A stretch of DNA of 57,533 bases. Source: Actinomycetota bacterium. Lineage in GTDB: Bacteria; Actinomycetota; Actinomycetes; Nanopelagicales; Nanopelagicaceae. The notes beneath the pieces were generated by a model, which did no database searches, was not told where the DNA came from, and was given only the letters and a program-made list of their open reading frames with translations. The translations under genes were made by a program, and so were the position numbers. The stretch is from assembly GCA_010024385.1 (NCBI GenBank), contig RGHD01000005.1, positions 1 to 57,533 of the forward strand, read 5' to 3'. Of this stretch, positions 26,190 through 35,246 are shown one piece after another (the stretch's first letter is position 1; each line of letters opens with the position of its first letter).

Positions 26190-26979
26190 GTAGAAACTCC
26201 GAAATATCCACATCTTTCACTAGAACTGCAGGACCAATTAATGTGGCGTTGGAGTGTCCATCAATAGAAACCTCTAGACGTCCCCCTGGTGGATTGATAA
26301 TCCAATGTGCTGGAAGTCGTTGCTTTGTATGAAGGGATGCAGCAAGTGCGACAGCGCATGTGCCTGTGCCACATGAGCGCGTTTCACCGCTTCCTCTTTC
26401 AAATACACGCATCTTAACTTCGTTGTCTCCTATAATCTGAACAAATTCAACGTTTACACCTTCAGGATATGTGTCCTTTGGTCTAACAATCGGAGCGTCA
26501 TCTAAGGCGCCTACCTGAGCAATATCATCAACAAATACAACTGCATGGGGATTGCCAACATTAATGTTGTAGCCATTCCAAATATGTCCATTATTTGCCG
26601 CAGTTATTGCTATCTCTTCATCGGTAACCTTGCCCATGTTTACGGATATATCGCCAACCATCGGAACGCGTAAATGCTTCATTCCATCACGTGTATTAAT
26701 CCCAAAAATACCCTCAGGTACATGGCCACGTTCCACCAAAAATCTTGCCATCACTCTTATGCCATTTCCGCACATTTCTGCCAAAGAGCCGTCAGCGTTG
26801 CGGTAATCCATAAACCAATTCTCATCACGCTTAATAATTCGTATTAATCCATCTGCACCAATTCCTGATTCACGGTTACAAATCGCAGCGGTCTGGGCAG
26901 TAGTTATGGAGTGTTCATCTTTTGGGTCAAAAACGAGAACAAAGTCATTTTCAGTTCCGTGACCATACGTCGCAATCAT
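26182..26979 (-). CDS. dapF: Diaminopimelate epimerase
   Basis: This 265-residue cofactor-independent racemase converts LL- to meso-diaminopimelate for lysine and peptidoglycan synthesis. The two catalytic cysteines lie in AEMCGNGIRV (about residue 69) and in SCGTGTCAVALA (the GTGTC Cys, about 211). GHGTENDFVL at the start and GNPHAVVFVD in the middle are family signatures. The ATG has AGGA about 4 nt upstream and starts 5 bp after the miaA stop. meso-DAP is the cross-linking residue expected for this lineage and matches the NlpC/P60 enzyme's likely substrate bond. Confidence 0.94.
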   Translation of the reverse strand: MIATYGHGTENDFVLVFDPKDEHSITTAQTAAICNRESGIGADGLIRIIKRDENWFMDYRNADGSLAEMCGNGIRVMARFLVERGHVPEGIFGINTRDGMKHLRVPMVGDISVNMGKVTDEEIAITAANNGHIWNGYNINVGNPHAVVFVDDIAQVGALDDAPIVRPKDTYPEGVNVEFVQIIGDNEVKMRVFERGSGETRSCGTGTCAVALAASLHTKQRLPAHWIINPPGGRLEVSIDGHSNATLIGPAVLVKDVDISEFLLA

Positions 26980-26984
26980 TATTC

Positions 26985-27890
26985 CTAGTTTATCTTCTCT
27001 AGATGTTTCAGTGCAGTTTCAAGACGTGGCTGGGCTTGTGATATCCACGTAATGCGATCATCACGCGAAAACCAAGTCTCTTGGCGACGGGCGTATTGGC
27101 GTGTGGCCCGTTTTGTGTCCTCTTTAGCTTCTTCCTCACTCCAAAGCCCATTCTTCATAGCAATGAGTTGTGAATACCCCAAAGCTAACTGGGCTGTGCG
27201 CCCAGAAGTAATTCCATCTTTGAGTAACTGCTCAACTTCTTCAACAAAACCTAACTGCCACATGCGATCAACGCGTGCACTTATTCGCTCACTTAGATGA
27301 TCTCGGTCCATTACTAATCCGAACTGGACTGCATTGGGATAACGAGTGCTTGCCTCTCGTGGCAGATTAGCTGTGAATGGTTTACCTGTAATTGTGATCA
27401 CTTCTAGTGCGCGAATTACTCGACGAGAATTAGCGCGATCAATGGCAATAGCGGCTGCAGGATCGAGTTTTTCTAAGCGCTCAAACAGTGCATTCAACCC
27501 AATAGTTGCTAATTCAAGTTCTAATGATGCGCGCACTACTGGGTCAGTATCTGGAAAATTCAGATCATCTAAAATTGCCTTAATGTATAGCCCTGTGCCA
27601 CCAACAACAATGACATCCTTACCGCGGCTATGGATTTCACTTACTGCATTACGTGCTTGTTCTTGATACCAAGCAACCGTTGAATCTTGCGTCACTTCCA
27701 AGACATCGAGCATATGGTGGGTGATTCCTGCTCGCTCGCTCACGGGAAGTTTTGCGGTACCGATATCCATGCCTTTATAAATCTGCATCGAGTCAGCATT
27801 AATAATTTCAGCCCCTAAGTGTTGAGCAAGCGAGATTGCTAAATCGCTCTTTCCGGTAGCAGTAGCCCCGCAAATAACAATCAACTTCAT
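26985..27890 (-). CDS. miaA: tRNA dimethylallyltransferase
   Basis: This 301-residue enzyme transfers the dimethylallyl group of DMAPP to A37 of tRNAs that read UNN codons. The P-loop [11 protein letters not shown] (about 8-18), [17 protein letters not shown] (as [15 protein letters not shown], about 33-47), [10 protein letters not shown] and [12 protein letters not shown] are all present. Length is normal. Its start overlaps miaB's stop by 4 bp (ATGA), and the two act in sequence on the same base, MiaB adding the methylthio group. DMAPP comes from the MEP pathway that begins with Dxs, also encoded here. Confidence 0.95.
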   Translation of the reverse strand: MKLIVICGATATGKSDLAISLAQHLGAEIINADSMQIYKGMDIGTAKLPVSERAGITHHMLDVLEVTQDSTVAWYQEQARNAVSEIHSRGKDVIVVGGTGLYIKAILDDLNFPDTDPVVRASLELELATIGLNALFERLEKLDPAAAIAIDRANSRRVIRALEVITITGKPFTANLPREASTRYPNAVQFGLVMDRDHLSERISARVDRMWQLGFVEEVEQLLKDGITSGRTAQLALGYSQLIAMKNGLWSEEEAKEDTKRATRQYARRQETWFSRDDRITWISQAQPRLETALKHLEKIN

Positions 27891-29308
27891 ACTTTTAACG
27901 TCGGCATTCCTAGTAATGTCGCTGCACTCTTCTTTTCTGCAGTGCGTGCTGCATGAGCATCCCCACCGCGCGTGGCTCTCACTTTCACTGGATTTCCGAT
28001 TAAGTAGTGCGCTGAAGCTTGAGTAATAGATACCTCTACTTCATCACCTGGACGTGCTTCGATACTTTTTGAGAAATGAACTAACCTGAAATCCTCACTA
28101 CGCCCAGTCATACGCCCCTGCGATTCATCTCTGCGGCCTTCATAATCACCAACTAATACTTTAAATTCCTTGCCGACTGCTTCTTCATTTACAGAAAGAG
28201 ATATTGCCTGTTGATGATTATGTAAACGCGTATAGCGCTCACCAACAACTTCTGGCGAAACTTGATTGGTCATAGAAGCTGCCGGTGTTCCGGGACGCTT
28301 TGAGTATTGATAGGTATAGGCGGCAGCAAAGCGTGCCTGCGTACAAATGTCCATTGTCGATTGGAAATCACTTTCAGTCTCACCAGGGAAACCAACAATG
28401 ATGTCAGTTGTAATTGAAGCATGTGGCATGGCAGTGCGGACCCGATCAATTATTCCTAAATATCTATCGGTTCTATAAGAGCGACGCATAGCCTGCAAAA
28501 TTGAATTTGAACCTGACTGAAGCGGCATATGAAGATGTGGCATGACATTAGCTGTTGTTGCCATAACTTCAATAACATCATCGGTGAAATCACGTGGGTG
28601 CGGAGACATGAAACGCACTCGCTCTAATCCATCAACTTTGCCACATTCTTTAAGTAAGTTTGAGAATGCACTTCTATCTCCAAAATCAACTCCGTAGGCG
28701 TTCACATTTTGACCAAGCAAAGTAATTTCTATGACGCCTTGATCAACTAGCGCTCGAACTTCATTCAATATATCGGTCGAACTTCGATCCTTTTCAATGC
28801 CACGCAAAGTTGGCACGATACAAAAAGTGCAGGTGTTATTACACCCAACCGAGACTGATACCCAGGAAGAGAACGCTGATAAACGTCTTGCCGGAAGAGT
28901 AGATGGAAAATGCTCCAAAGATTCAAGAATTTCAATCTGAGACTCTTCTTCGATTCGAGCTCGCTCAAGTAAGACAGGGAGTGAGCCAACATTGTGAGTT
29001 CCAAAGACCACATCGACATATGGTGCTTTTTTTAAGATTGTTGCCTGATCTTTTTGAGCTAAGCATCCTCCAACTGCAATCTGCATATTGGGATTAGCTT
29101 TTTTGATAGGCGCTAAGAAAGACAAGTTTCCATACAATTTGTTATCTGCATTTTCACGCACTGCACATGTATTGAAAACAACAATGTCTGCCTGTGTTCC
29201 CGGCTCGGCTGGACTAAAACCTGCCTCATCAAGTAATCCAGAAATACGCTCTGAATCATGCACATTCATCTGGCAGCCGTAAGTTTCGATGGCATAGGTG
29301 CGGTTCAT
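27887..29308 (-). CDS. miaB: tRNA-2-methylthio-N6-dimethylallyladenosine synthase
   Basis: This 473-residue radical-SAM methylthiotransferase has an N-terminal UPF0004 domain with three cluster cysteines (Cys12, Cys48, Cys82), the radical-SAM CxxxCxxC (Cys156, Cys160, Cys163) and a C-terminal TRAM RNA-binding domain (about 375-440). It converts i6A37 to ms2i6A37 in t[19 protein letters not shown] and LQSGSN are MiaB signatures that separate it from RimO and MtaB. TACGAT 6 nt before the ATG suggests a leaderless start for the four-gene operon. Length is normal; the C-terminal extension past TRAM is Ala/Lys-rich. Confidence 0.95.
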   Translation of the reverse strand: MNRTYAIETYGCQMNVHDSERISGLLDEAGFSPAEPGTQADIVVFNTCAVRENADNKLYGNLSFLAPIKKANPNMQIAVGGCLAQKDQATILKKAPYVDVVFGTHNVGSLPVLLERARIEEESQIEILESLEHFPSTLPARRLSAFSSWVSVSVGCNNTCTFCIVPTLRGIEKDRSSTDILNEVRALVDQGVIEITLLGQNVNAYGVDFGDRSAFSNLLKECGKVDGLERVRFMSPHPRDFTDDVIEVMATTANVMPHLHMPLQSGSNSILQAMRRSYRTDRYLGIIDRVRTAMPHASITTDIIVGFPGETESDFQSTMDICTQARFAAAYTYQYSKRPGTPAASMTNQVSPEVVGERYTRLHNHQQAISLSVNEEAVGKEFKVLVGDYEGRRDESQGRMTGRSEDFRLVHFSKSIEARPGDEVEVSITQASAHYLIGNPVKVRATRGGDAHAARTAEKKSAATLLGMPTLKV

Positions 29309-29314
29309 GCACCT

Positions 29315-29320
29315 ATCGTA
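29315..29320 (-). promoter_or_regulatory. -10 hexamer TACGAT for the miaB-miaA-dapF-hflX operon
   Basis: Minus-strand TACGAT ends 6 nt before ATG 29308. It sits in the 22-bp gap after the upstream amidotransferase gene, so the operon has its own promoter. Confidence 0.42.
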
Positions 29321-29330
29321 ATGGGGGAAA

Positions 29331-30071
29331 TTAGAGGTTGATTACGTCAATCTCAAAAGTTGAACGGTTCACGATGGCCGCATGGTGATTTTCTAAGGTG
29401 TGCCAGCCTGGTTGGTTCCATCCACTTGATGCAAAGAGAACCCCATCAGAGTTTTTCTTATACTTGATGACGTAATAGTCAGCAGGTGCCCAATCTGGTT
29501 TCTTTTCAGAATTGTGCTCACTACCAATAACAAAGCTCTCTTTGTTCATCAACATAAAGTTCAAAGATGTTGTCTTTCCATGTTCTTTAATGATAGCAAC
29601 AGTTGTCTTGATTCCATCAGCTAAACCTAGTTTCTCGATCTGTGTCATCATCAGATAGAAATAGCGCTCACTATCAGTGTCACCAACAATTAACTTCTTG
29701 AATTTTTCATCAATGAAGTCAGAAAAAGAATCCGGAGGGAAAATTGATCCATTATGGATAAATGAGTAATCCCCATAAACAAATGGATGTGTATTGTTCT
29801 CACTAACTGATAAGCCTTTGGTTGCCCAACGCAGATGCAATAGAGCACCATCGGATGCATTGTCAGCAATTACTTTTTGAAAAGTTGCGCTTTCGGCTGC
29901 AGCTTCAACTTTTTTTTCTAGCACTGCGTGTGCGTGCTGTCTATCATTTGTGGAGATTCCCCAGCCATCGCAGTGGACAGATGACAGGGCGATGAATTCT
30001 TCAAAATCTTTACCCACTTGTGCGGGAAATGAGGATTCGGCCTGCGACACGTAGCCCATAAGACGGCACAT
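29331..30071 (-). CDS. Class II glutamine amidotransferase (EgtC/YafJ-like)
   Basis: This 246-residue N-terminal-nucleophile hydrolase begins MCRLMGYVS, so Cys2 becomes the catalytic N-terminal residue after Met removal. [15 protein letters not shown] and FIHNGSIF are the amide-binding and oxyanion motifs of the class. There is no synthase domain, so it is a stand-alone amidase or gamma-glutamyl hydrolase; EgtC of ergothioneine synthesis is the best-known relative, and no egt genes are present here. ATG 30071 is chosen to expose Cys2 although the frame is open upstream; a GGAAGGGG stretch lies about 11 nt before it. It diverges from the APC permease, suggesting a shared role with that block. 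Confidence 0.85.
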   Translation of the reverse strand: MCRLMGYVSQAESSFPAQVGKDFEEFIALSSVHCDGWGISTNDRQHAHAVLEKKVEAAAESATFQKVIADNASDGALLHLRWATKGLSVSENNTHPFVYGDYSFIHNGSIFPPDSFSDFIDEKFKKLIVGDTDSERYFYLMMTQIEKLGLADGIKTTVAIIKEHGKTTSLNFMLMNKESFVIGSEHNSEKKPDWAPADYYVIKYKKNSDGVLFASSGWNQPGWHTLENHHAAIVNRSTFEIDVINL

Positions 30072-30149
30072 TTTTGAGAAAACCCCTTCCATTTCAGTCA
30101 CACTGTGGAGTAGAAAGATTACCCCAAATGGCTCAAGGAGGAGAACATC

Positions 30150-31685
30150 TTGGCACTTACAGACGAACAACGCTTAAATGAACTCGGTTATAAGCAAGAA
30201 CTTAACCGAACATGGAGTTCATTCTCGAACTTCGCGATCTCATTCTCAATCATTTCAATTCTCGCAGGTTGTTTCACAACATTTGCGCAGGCTTGGAATA
30301 ACGGTGGTCCGGTTGCAATTTCAATTGGCTGGCCCCTTATCTCACTTTTCATTTTGGTCATCGGCTTTTGTATGTCAGAACTTGCTTCTGCATATCCAAC
30401 ATCAGGTGGTATTTACTGGTGGTCATCAAAGCTAGGTGGAGCTAGAGCTGGTTTCTACACTGGTTGGCTTAACCTAATTGGCCTAGTTTCTGTAACAGCA
30501 TCTGTGGGTTACGGCGTGACTGGATTCCTTAACAACCTCATTGGCTTGTACTCACCTTCATATGCAACAAACTTTATGGGTGGGGATTACATCAAGCAGC
30601 AGTTCATGCTCTTCCTCATTGTTATAGCTTTTGCAACCTTGGTAAACGTTTACAGTGGTCCACTTCTAGCTATGTTCAATAACATTTCAGTATGGTGGCA
30701 CGTATTCGGTGCTGCGCTCATTGTTGGAATTCTGGTCTTTGGTACAGATAAGCATCAATCACTCAACTGGATGTTTACTACACAAGTAAACAACTCAGGC
30801 TTTGGTGACAACGCTTACTGGTATTTTGTGCTTCCACTGGGATTCTTGCTCACTCAGTACACAATTACTGGTTTTGATGCTTCAGCTCACTTGTCAGAGG
30901 AAACTCACAGCGCTCACTTAGCGGCTGCAAAGGGAATTTGGAAGTCAATTGCTTACTCAGCAATTGGTGGATATATCCTTTTGATGTCTTTCCTTTATGT
31001 TGCAACTAACACTGATTACATCAACTCATTTGATCCAGCTGTAAACCCTTACGGTGGCGGTTCAATCATCGCGTTGCTATACAGCGCACTTGGTGGAGGC
31101 GCATCATTTAAAATCATTATGCTCATCACTACGGTTGGTCAAATTTTCTGCGTTACAGCGTGCCTAACCTCTTGCTCACGCATGATGTTCGCATTCTCAC
31201 GCGATGGTGCTGTACCCGGAGGAAATCTATGGAAGAAAGTAAACAAGCACCAGGTTCCATCTAATGCAGTACTCGTATCTGCTATTGCCGGTGTCGTATT
31301 GACACTTCCGGCACTTTGGAAGTCACCTACTGGTGCACCAACAGCATTCTATGCAGTCGTATCAGTTTGTGTGATTTCTCTTTACTTAGCGTTCTTAATT
31401 CCAATTTACCTACGTCTCAAGGCTGGTGACAAGTTCAAAGTTGGTGAATGGAACCTTGGATCTAAGTACAAGTGGATGGGTACGATTGCAGTTGCCGAAA
31501 TTGCAATTATTTCGGTTTACTTTATTCTTCCATTCTCACCCGCTGGTGTTCCGGGAAATGAAGGCTTCACTTGGACTGCAGTGAACTATGCACCGATTAT
31601 TACTGGCGGAGCGTTAATCATTCTGTGGATCTGGTGGAACCTGTCTGCTAAGAAGTGGTACACAGGACCTCGAACAAACCTATAA
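30150..31685 (+). CDS. APC-superfamily amino acid/amine permease
   Basis: This 511-residue permease has 12 predicted helices. NRTWSSFSNFAISFSIISI near the start (as SFSNFAISFSII), ELASAYPTSGGIYWW in helix 3 and GFDASAHLSEETHSA in helix 8 place it in the amino acid/choline/polyamine transporter branch that takes up GABA, choline, ethanolamine or polyamines. The TTG start has the strongest Shine-Dalgarno sequence of the window (AAGGAGGAGA, about 5 nt before). It is followed by a strong intrinsic terminator, so it is probably a single-gene transcript. The neighbouring ligase and dehydrogenase suggest an amine substrate; this is inference. Confidence 0.87.
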   Translation: MALTDEQRLNELGYKQELNRTWSSFSNFAISFSIISILAGCFTTFAQAWNNGGPVAISIGWPLISLFILVIGFCMSELASAYPTSGGIYWWSSKLGGARAGFYTGWLNLIGLVSVTASVGYGVTGFLNNLIGLYSPSYATNFMGGDYIKQQFMLFLIVIAFATLVNVYSGPLLAMFNNISVWWHVFGAALIVGILVFGTDKHQSLNWMFTTQVNNSGFGDNAYWYFVLPLGFLLTQYTITGFDASAHLSEETHSAHLAAAKGIWKSIAYSAIGGYILLMSFLYVATNTDYINSFDPAVNPYGGGSIIALLYSALGGGASFKIIMLITTVGQIFCVTACLTSCSRMMFAFSRDGAVPGGNLWKKVNKHQVPSNAVLVSAIAGVVLTLPALWKSPTGAPTAFYAVVSVCVISLYLAFLIPIYLRLKAGDKFKVGEWNLGSKYKWMGTIAVAEIAIISVYFILPFSPAGVPGNEGFTWTAVNYAPIITGGALIILWIWWNLSAKKWYTGPRTNL

Positions 31686-31687
31686 AA

Positions 31688-31699
31688 GAGTTATAACTC
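31688..31699. repeat. 12-bp perfect palindrome GAGTTATAACTC
   Basis: The palindrome lies 3 bp after the permease stop and just before the terminator stem. It may be part of the transcript's 3' structure or chance. Confidence 0.3.
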
Positions 31700-31703
31700 T
31701 CAT

Positions 31704-31739
31704 AAATCCCCCCGTACTTAAAGTGCGGGGGGATTTTTT
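31704..31739 (+). terminator. Intrinsic terminator after the APC permease
   Basis: An 11-bp perfect stem (AAATCCCCCCG at 31704-31714 with CGGGGGGATTT at 31726-31736), extendable by three pairs around the loop TTAAA, runs into a T-run. It separates the permease from the glutamine-synthetase-like gene and could work on both strands because of the A-rich left flank. Confidence 0.92.
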
Positions 31740-31767
31740 AACCCTAGATTTTAAAGACGTATATCGT

Positions 31768-31773
31768 TAGGCT
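31768..31773 (+). promoter_or_regulatory. -10 hexamer TAGGCT for the glutamine-synthetase-like gene
   Basis: TAGGCT ends 7 nt before ATG 31781 (spacer ATTGGGC). This selects 31781 over the TTG at 31775 and predicts a leaderless transcript for this gene and the aldehyde dehydrogenase. Confidence 0.5.
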
Positions 31774-31780
31774 ATTGGGC

Positions 31781-33139
31781 ATGACATCAATGACAATTGC
31801 TGATTTAACAGCCAAGATCAAGAGTGGTGAAGTAGATACCGTTGTAGTTGCAATGACCGATATGCAGGGCCGCTTAACAGGTAAGCGCATCCACGGGGAG
31901 TTTTTTCTTGATGAAGTGCTTAAGCATGGCACTGAAGGTTGCAACTACCTTCTAGCAGTCGATGTCGATATGAATACCGTAGATGGATATGAGATGTCTT
32001 CATGGGAGCGCGGATATAGTGATTTCGCTTTGGTTCCAGATATGGACACATTGCGCATGATTGATTGGCAAGAAGGTGCCGCACTTGTATTAGCTGATGT
32101 GCAATGGCTAGATCACACAGATGTTGTGGCATCCCCTCGTCAGATTTTGCGCAAGCAAGTTAAAGCCCTTAAGGATGCTGGTATGGAAGCCATGTGTGGA
32201 ACTGAGCTTGAGTTCGTTGTGTACAAAGACACATATGAGGAAGCTTGGAACAAGGGCTATAAGAACTTGATCCCTGTTAATCAATACAACGTTGACTATT
32301 CAATTTTGGGTGGATCACGCATAGAGCCTCTATTGCGCAGAATCCGATTGTCTATGGCAAAAGCTGGAATGACTGTTGAGTCTGTTAAGGGTGAATGTAA
32401 CTTTGGCCAGCATGAAATTGCTTTCAAATACTCTGATGCTCTATCAAATTGCGATAATCACGTCATTTATAAAAACGGTGCTAAAGAGATTGCGGCACAA
32501 GATGGCTATGCACTCACATTCATGGCTAAGCCAAATGAAAAAGAAGGAAACTCTTCACACATTCACCTTTCATTCCGCGGATTAGATGGTTCCCTGGTGA
32601 TGGCTGATGATTCAGATAAAGAGCAGGGTCTGAGCGATCTTGGTCGCCAGTTCATTGCGGGACAGATTGCACATATGCGCGAGATGTCATTGCTCTTTGC
32701 GCCAAACATCAACTCTTATAAGCGCTATGTTCCAGGCTCATTTGCTCCAACAGCTATCCGCTGGGGTCGCGATAACCGCACATGCGCTCTTCGTTTAGTT
32801 GGAAAGGGTGCAAGCCTTCGTCTTGAAAACCGTGTTGCAGGTGGAGATGTAAATCCATACTTAGCTGTTTCTGGAATCATCGCAGCAGGCCTTGATGGAA
32901 TTAAGAACAAGATGGTTTTGGAACCAGCTTTCACAGGGAATGCATACGCCTCAGACTCAGAGCGTGTTCCTTCCTCAATGAATGAATCACTTGCACTGTG
33001 GGAGGGCTCTGCTTGGGTTAAGGAAACCTTTGGCGCTGAAGTTCAGGCACACTATGCAAATATGGCCAAGATTGAAATTGCTGCTTATGGCAAGGCAATC
33101 ACCGATTGGGAATTAGTCCGCAACTTCGAAAGGTTCTAA
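31781..33139 (+). CDS. Glutamine-synthetase-family gamma-glutamyl-amine ligase (GlnA3/GlnA4/PuuA-like)
   Basis: This 452-residue enzyme has the GS beta-grasp domain (about 1-105) and catalytic domain with metal/ATP motifs ELEFVVY, GECNFGQHEIAF, GNSSHIHLSF and the Arg/Glu motif SLRLENRVAGGDVNPYL (as RLENRVAGGD). True ammonia-fixing GlnA carries NGSGMHVHQS and a Tyr adenylylation site near the C-terminus, both absent, so this is a relative that ligates glutamate to an amine (putrescine, ethanolamine or similar). A downstream aldehyde dehydrogenase, flanking GATase genes and a nearby APC permease fit that role. In Streptomyces, GlnA3 and GlnA4 act on polyamines and ethanolamine; which applies here is open. 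Confidence 0.85.
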   Translation: MTSMTIADLTAKIKSGEVDTVVVAMTDMQGRLTGKRIHGEFFLDEVLKHGTEGCNYLLAVDVDMNTVDGYEMSSWERGYSDFALVPDMDTLRMIDWQEGAALVLADVQWLDHTDVVASPRQILRKQVKALKDAGMEAMCGTELEFVVYKDTYEEAWNKGYKNLIPVNQYNVDYSILGGSRIEPLLRRIRLSMAKAGMTVESVKGECNFGQHEIAFKYSDALSNCDNHVIYKNGAKEIAAQDGYALTFMAKPNEKEGNSSHIHLSFRGLDGSLVMADDSDKEQGLSDLGRQFIAGQIAHMREMSLLFAPNINSYKRYVPGSFAPTAIRWGRDNRTCALRLVGKGASLRLENRVAGGDVNPYLAVSGIIAAGLDGIKNKMVLEPAFTGNAYASDSERVPSSMNESLALWEGSAWVKETFGAEVQAHYANMAKIEIAAYGKAITDWELVRNFERF

Positions 33140-33145
33140 ACAACC

Positions 33146-34504
33146 GTGTCCACTTCATACGATGTAATCAACCCTGCCACTGAACAAATTGTTAAGAATG
33201 TTCCGCACTTAGATTTGGAACAGACTGATGCGATCATTGCAAAGGCAGCTAAAGCTTTTGAAACTTGGAAAAATGTCACTCCTGGTGAGCGTGCTCGCTT
33301 ACTTCGTGCCTTTTCCCAAGTTGTAACTGATCACCGTGAAGAATTAGCACAGCTAGAAATCACTAATGCTGGCCACACACGAGGCAATGCCCTCTGGGAA
33401 GCAGACAACGTTGCCAATACGCTGATGTATTACTCAGCAGCACCAGAGCGCTTATTCGGTAAGCAAATTCCAGTCCCTGGTGGAGTAGATATAACTTTTA
33501 AAGAGCCTATGGGTGTTGTTGGGATCATTGTTCCGTGGAACTTTCCCATGCCAATTGCTGGTTGGGGCTTTGCTCCGGCGCTAGCTGCAGGAAATACTGT
33601 CGTACTTAAGCCTGCTGAATACACACCCCTAACAGCTATTCGCCTTGGTGAACTTGCGTTGTTGGCAGGAATTCCTGAAGGTGTTCTCAACATTCTGCCC
33701 GGCAAGGGAAGCGTTGTTGGTAATCGCTTTGTTACTCATCCTCTAGTTCGAAAAGTTGGCTTCACAGGTTCAACTGAAGTTGGTAAGCAAATCATGGCTG
33801 GATGCGCCGATCAGGTGAAGCGCGTGACTCTTGAACTTGGTGGCAAGAGCGCCAACATCATCTTTGCTGATGCAGATATTGAAAAAGCTGCAGCTGGGGC
33901 GCCTGGCGCGGTCTTTGATAACGCTGGCCAAGATTGCTGTGCAAGGTCGCGAATCCTTGTGCAAAAGTCAGCATTTGATAAGTTCATGGAGCACTTCGAA
34001 GTTGCGGTTAAGAAATTCCGCTGCGAAGATCCAAATCTTGCTACTGCTGAAATGGGACCACTGATTTCAAAGAAGCAATTTGATGTTGTTGAGTCTTATC
34101 TTGACGAAAAAATTGCTTTCCAAGGTTCAGCACCTTCAGGGCCTGGATACTGGATGCCACCAACCGTCTTGCTCCCTAAAAACGCCCAAGCAAAATCATG
34201 GCGTGAAGAGATCTTCGGTCCAGTTGTTTCAATATTAACTTTTGAAGATGAAGCAGAGGGCATTAAGATGGCAAACGATAGCGAATATGGATTGTCCGGT
34301 TCTATCTGGACACGCGATGTCGGAAAAGCTCTTCGTGTTTCCCGCGCGATTGAAACAGGCGCACTATCTGTGAATTCAAATTCTTCAGTGCGTTTCTGGA
34401 CACCATTTGGTGGCTTTAAGCAGTCTGGCCTAGGACGTGGTTTAGGTCCAGATGCAGTTGATTCCTACACAGAGTTAAAGAACGTATTTATCTCTAACGA
34501 TTAA
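33146..34504 (+). CDS. NAD(P)-dependent aldehyde dehydrogenase
   Basis: This 452-residue ALDH has the cofactor-domain motifs PWNFPMP (130-136), LKPAEYTPLTA and FTGSTEVGK (206-214). The general base is Glu230 in LELGGKS, and the nucleophile is Cys264 in GQDCCARSR. It oxidises an aldehyde to a carboxylate. It starts 6 bp after the glutamine-synthetase-like gene, so the two share a transcript; a gamma-glutamyl amino-aldehyde or the aldehyde from ethanolamine is the likely substrate (inferred). The short length compared with 480-500 residue relatives is typical of this branch. Its stop abuts the stop of the convergent GATase gene with no bases between. Confidence 0.9.
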   Translation: MSTSYDVINPATEQIVKNVPHLDLEQTDAIIAKAAKAFETWKNVTPGERARLLRAFSQVVTDHREELAQLEITNAGHTRGNALWEADNVANTLMYYSAAPERLFGKQIPVPGGVDITFKEPMGVVGIIVPWNFPMPIAGWGFAPALAAGNTVVLKPAEYTPLTAIRLGELALLAGIPEGVLNILPGKGSVVGNRFVTHPLVRKVGFTGSTEVGKQIMAGCADQVKRVTLELGGKSANIIFADADIEKAAAGAPGAVFDNAGQDCCARSRILVQKSAFDKFMEHFEVAVKKFRCEDPNLATAEMGPLISKKQFDVVESYLDEKIAFQGSAPSGPGYWMPPTVLLPKNAQAKSWREEIFGPVVSILTFEDEAEGIKMANDSEYGLSGSIWTRDVGKALRVSRAIETGALSVNSNSSVRFWTPFGGFKQSGLGRGLGPDAVDSYTELKNVFISND

Positions 34505-35233
34505 TTAAATTGTGCGGATTGGCGCAGTTGCTATGCGATCAAGAAATTGATCGACTAAATCGTAACCACGCTGATTGCTTTCAGCCTCTAATTTTTTAGT
34601 CTCTGCTCGCAGCTGATCTACATCCACTCCTTCAGATTCAACTTCGGCGCATCCACCTTCCATTGCCAACCACATATCCAAAACTTCAGAATCAATTTCA
34701 GGGTGAAACTGTAGGCCTAATGTGCGACCAAAGTGATAGGCCTGTGGGCATAGTTCGGTTCGAGCAATTTCTGTAGCCCCTGGTGGAACTGTGAATCGAT
34801 CCCAGTGGTATTGAAACCAAGGTCCCTTAGGGATCAAACTCTCATCATCGCTATCTATTTCATACCAACCAAGCTCTGCACGTGGAGAGCGCGAAACTGT
34901 GCCCCCCAGCACGCGAGACATAAGCTGTCCCCCAAAGCAAATACCCAACACTGGGATTCCAGCGTTATGTACTTCGCGCATTTTTGCCACCTGTGGAATT
35001 AACCAGTTACCAATTGCACCATCATCATATGCAGCATATGGAGCACCCATAACAACTACTACATCAAAGGCAAGCAGATCTGGCCACACTGGTGTGACAT
35101 TGGGAGCCTTTGCATTTTCTTCATCGACGATGATGAAACGAGAAATTTCATAGCCACGCTTTTCAAACTGTTTCCAGATTGGACCACCAGCAGAGACATG
35201 GTCATGCTCGATGAATAGAACTCGCTTGGACAT
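34505..35233 (-). CDS. Class I glutamine amidotransferase (GMP-synthase-like GATase domain protein)
   Basis: This 242-residue protein has the triad of the family: Cys99 in GICFGGQ, His177 and Glu179 in QFHPE. It has no synthase partner domain, as in PuuD-like gamma-glutamyl hydrolases and other stand-alone GATases. Placed opposite the gamma-glutamyl ligase and aldehyde dehydrogenase, it is the likely enzyme that releases glutamate from the oxidised gamma-glutamyl product. ATG 35233 is chosen because TAGTAT lies 7 nt upstream; that hexamer contains the stop codon of the desaturase gene. The frame is open further upstream but that extension falls in desaturase coding sequence. Confidence 0.85.
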   Translation of the reverse strand: MSKRVLFIEHDHVSAGGPIWKQFEKRGYEISRFIIVDEENAKAPNVTPVWPDLLAFDVVVVMGAPYAAYDDGAIGNWLIPQVAKMREVHNAGIPVLGICFGGQLMSRVLGGTVSRSPRAELGWYEIDSDDESLIPKGPWFQYHWDRFTVPPGATEIARTELCPQAYHFGRTLGLQFHPEIDSEVLDMWLAMEGGCAEVESEGVDVDQLRAETKKLEAESNQRGYDLVDQFLDRIATAPIRTI

Positions 35234-35240
35234 GCAGGCA

Positions 35241-35246
35241 ATACTA
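35241..35246 (-). promoter_or_regulatory. -10 hexamer TAGTAT for the class I GATase, containing the desaturase stop codon
   Basis: Minus-strand TAGTAT ends 7 nt before ATG 35233, and its TAG is the stop codon of the upstream desaturase gene. Confidence 0.45.

Noticed and set aside
26190-26213. Longer N-terminus for HflX
   Set aside because: It would lie within dapF; the TTG at 26189 has a properly placed GGAG.
31704-31739. Poly-C/G hairpin considered as a riboswitch
   Set aside because: Simple stem, tiny loop and T-run are those of an intrinsic terminator; no ligand-binding fold.
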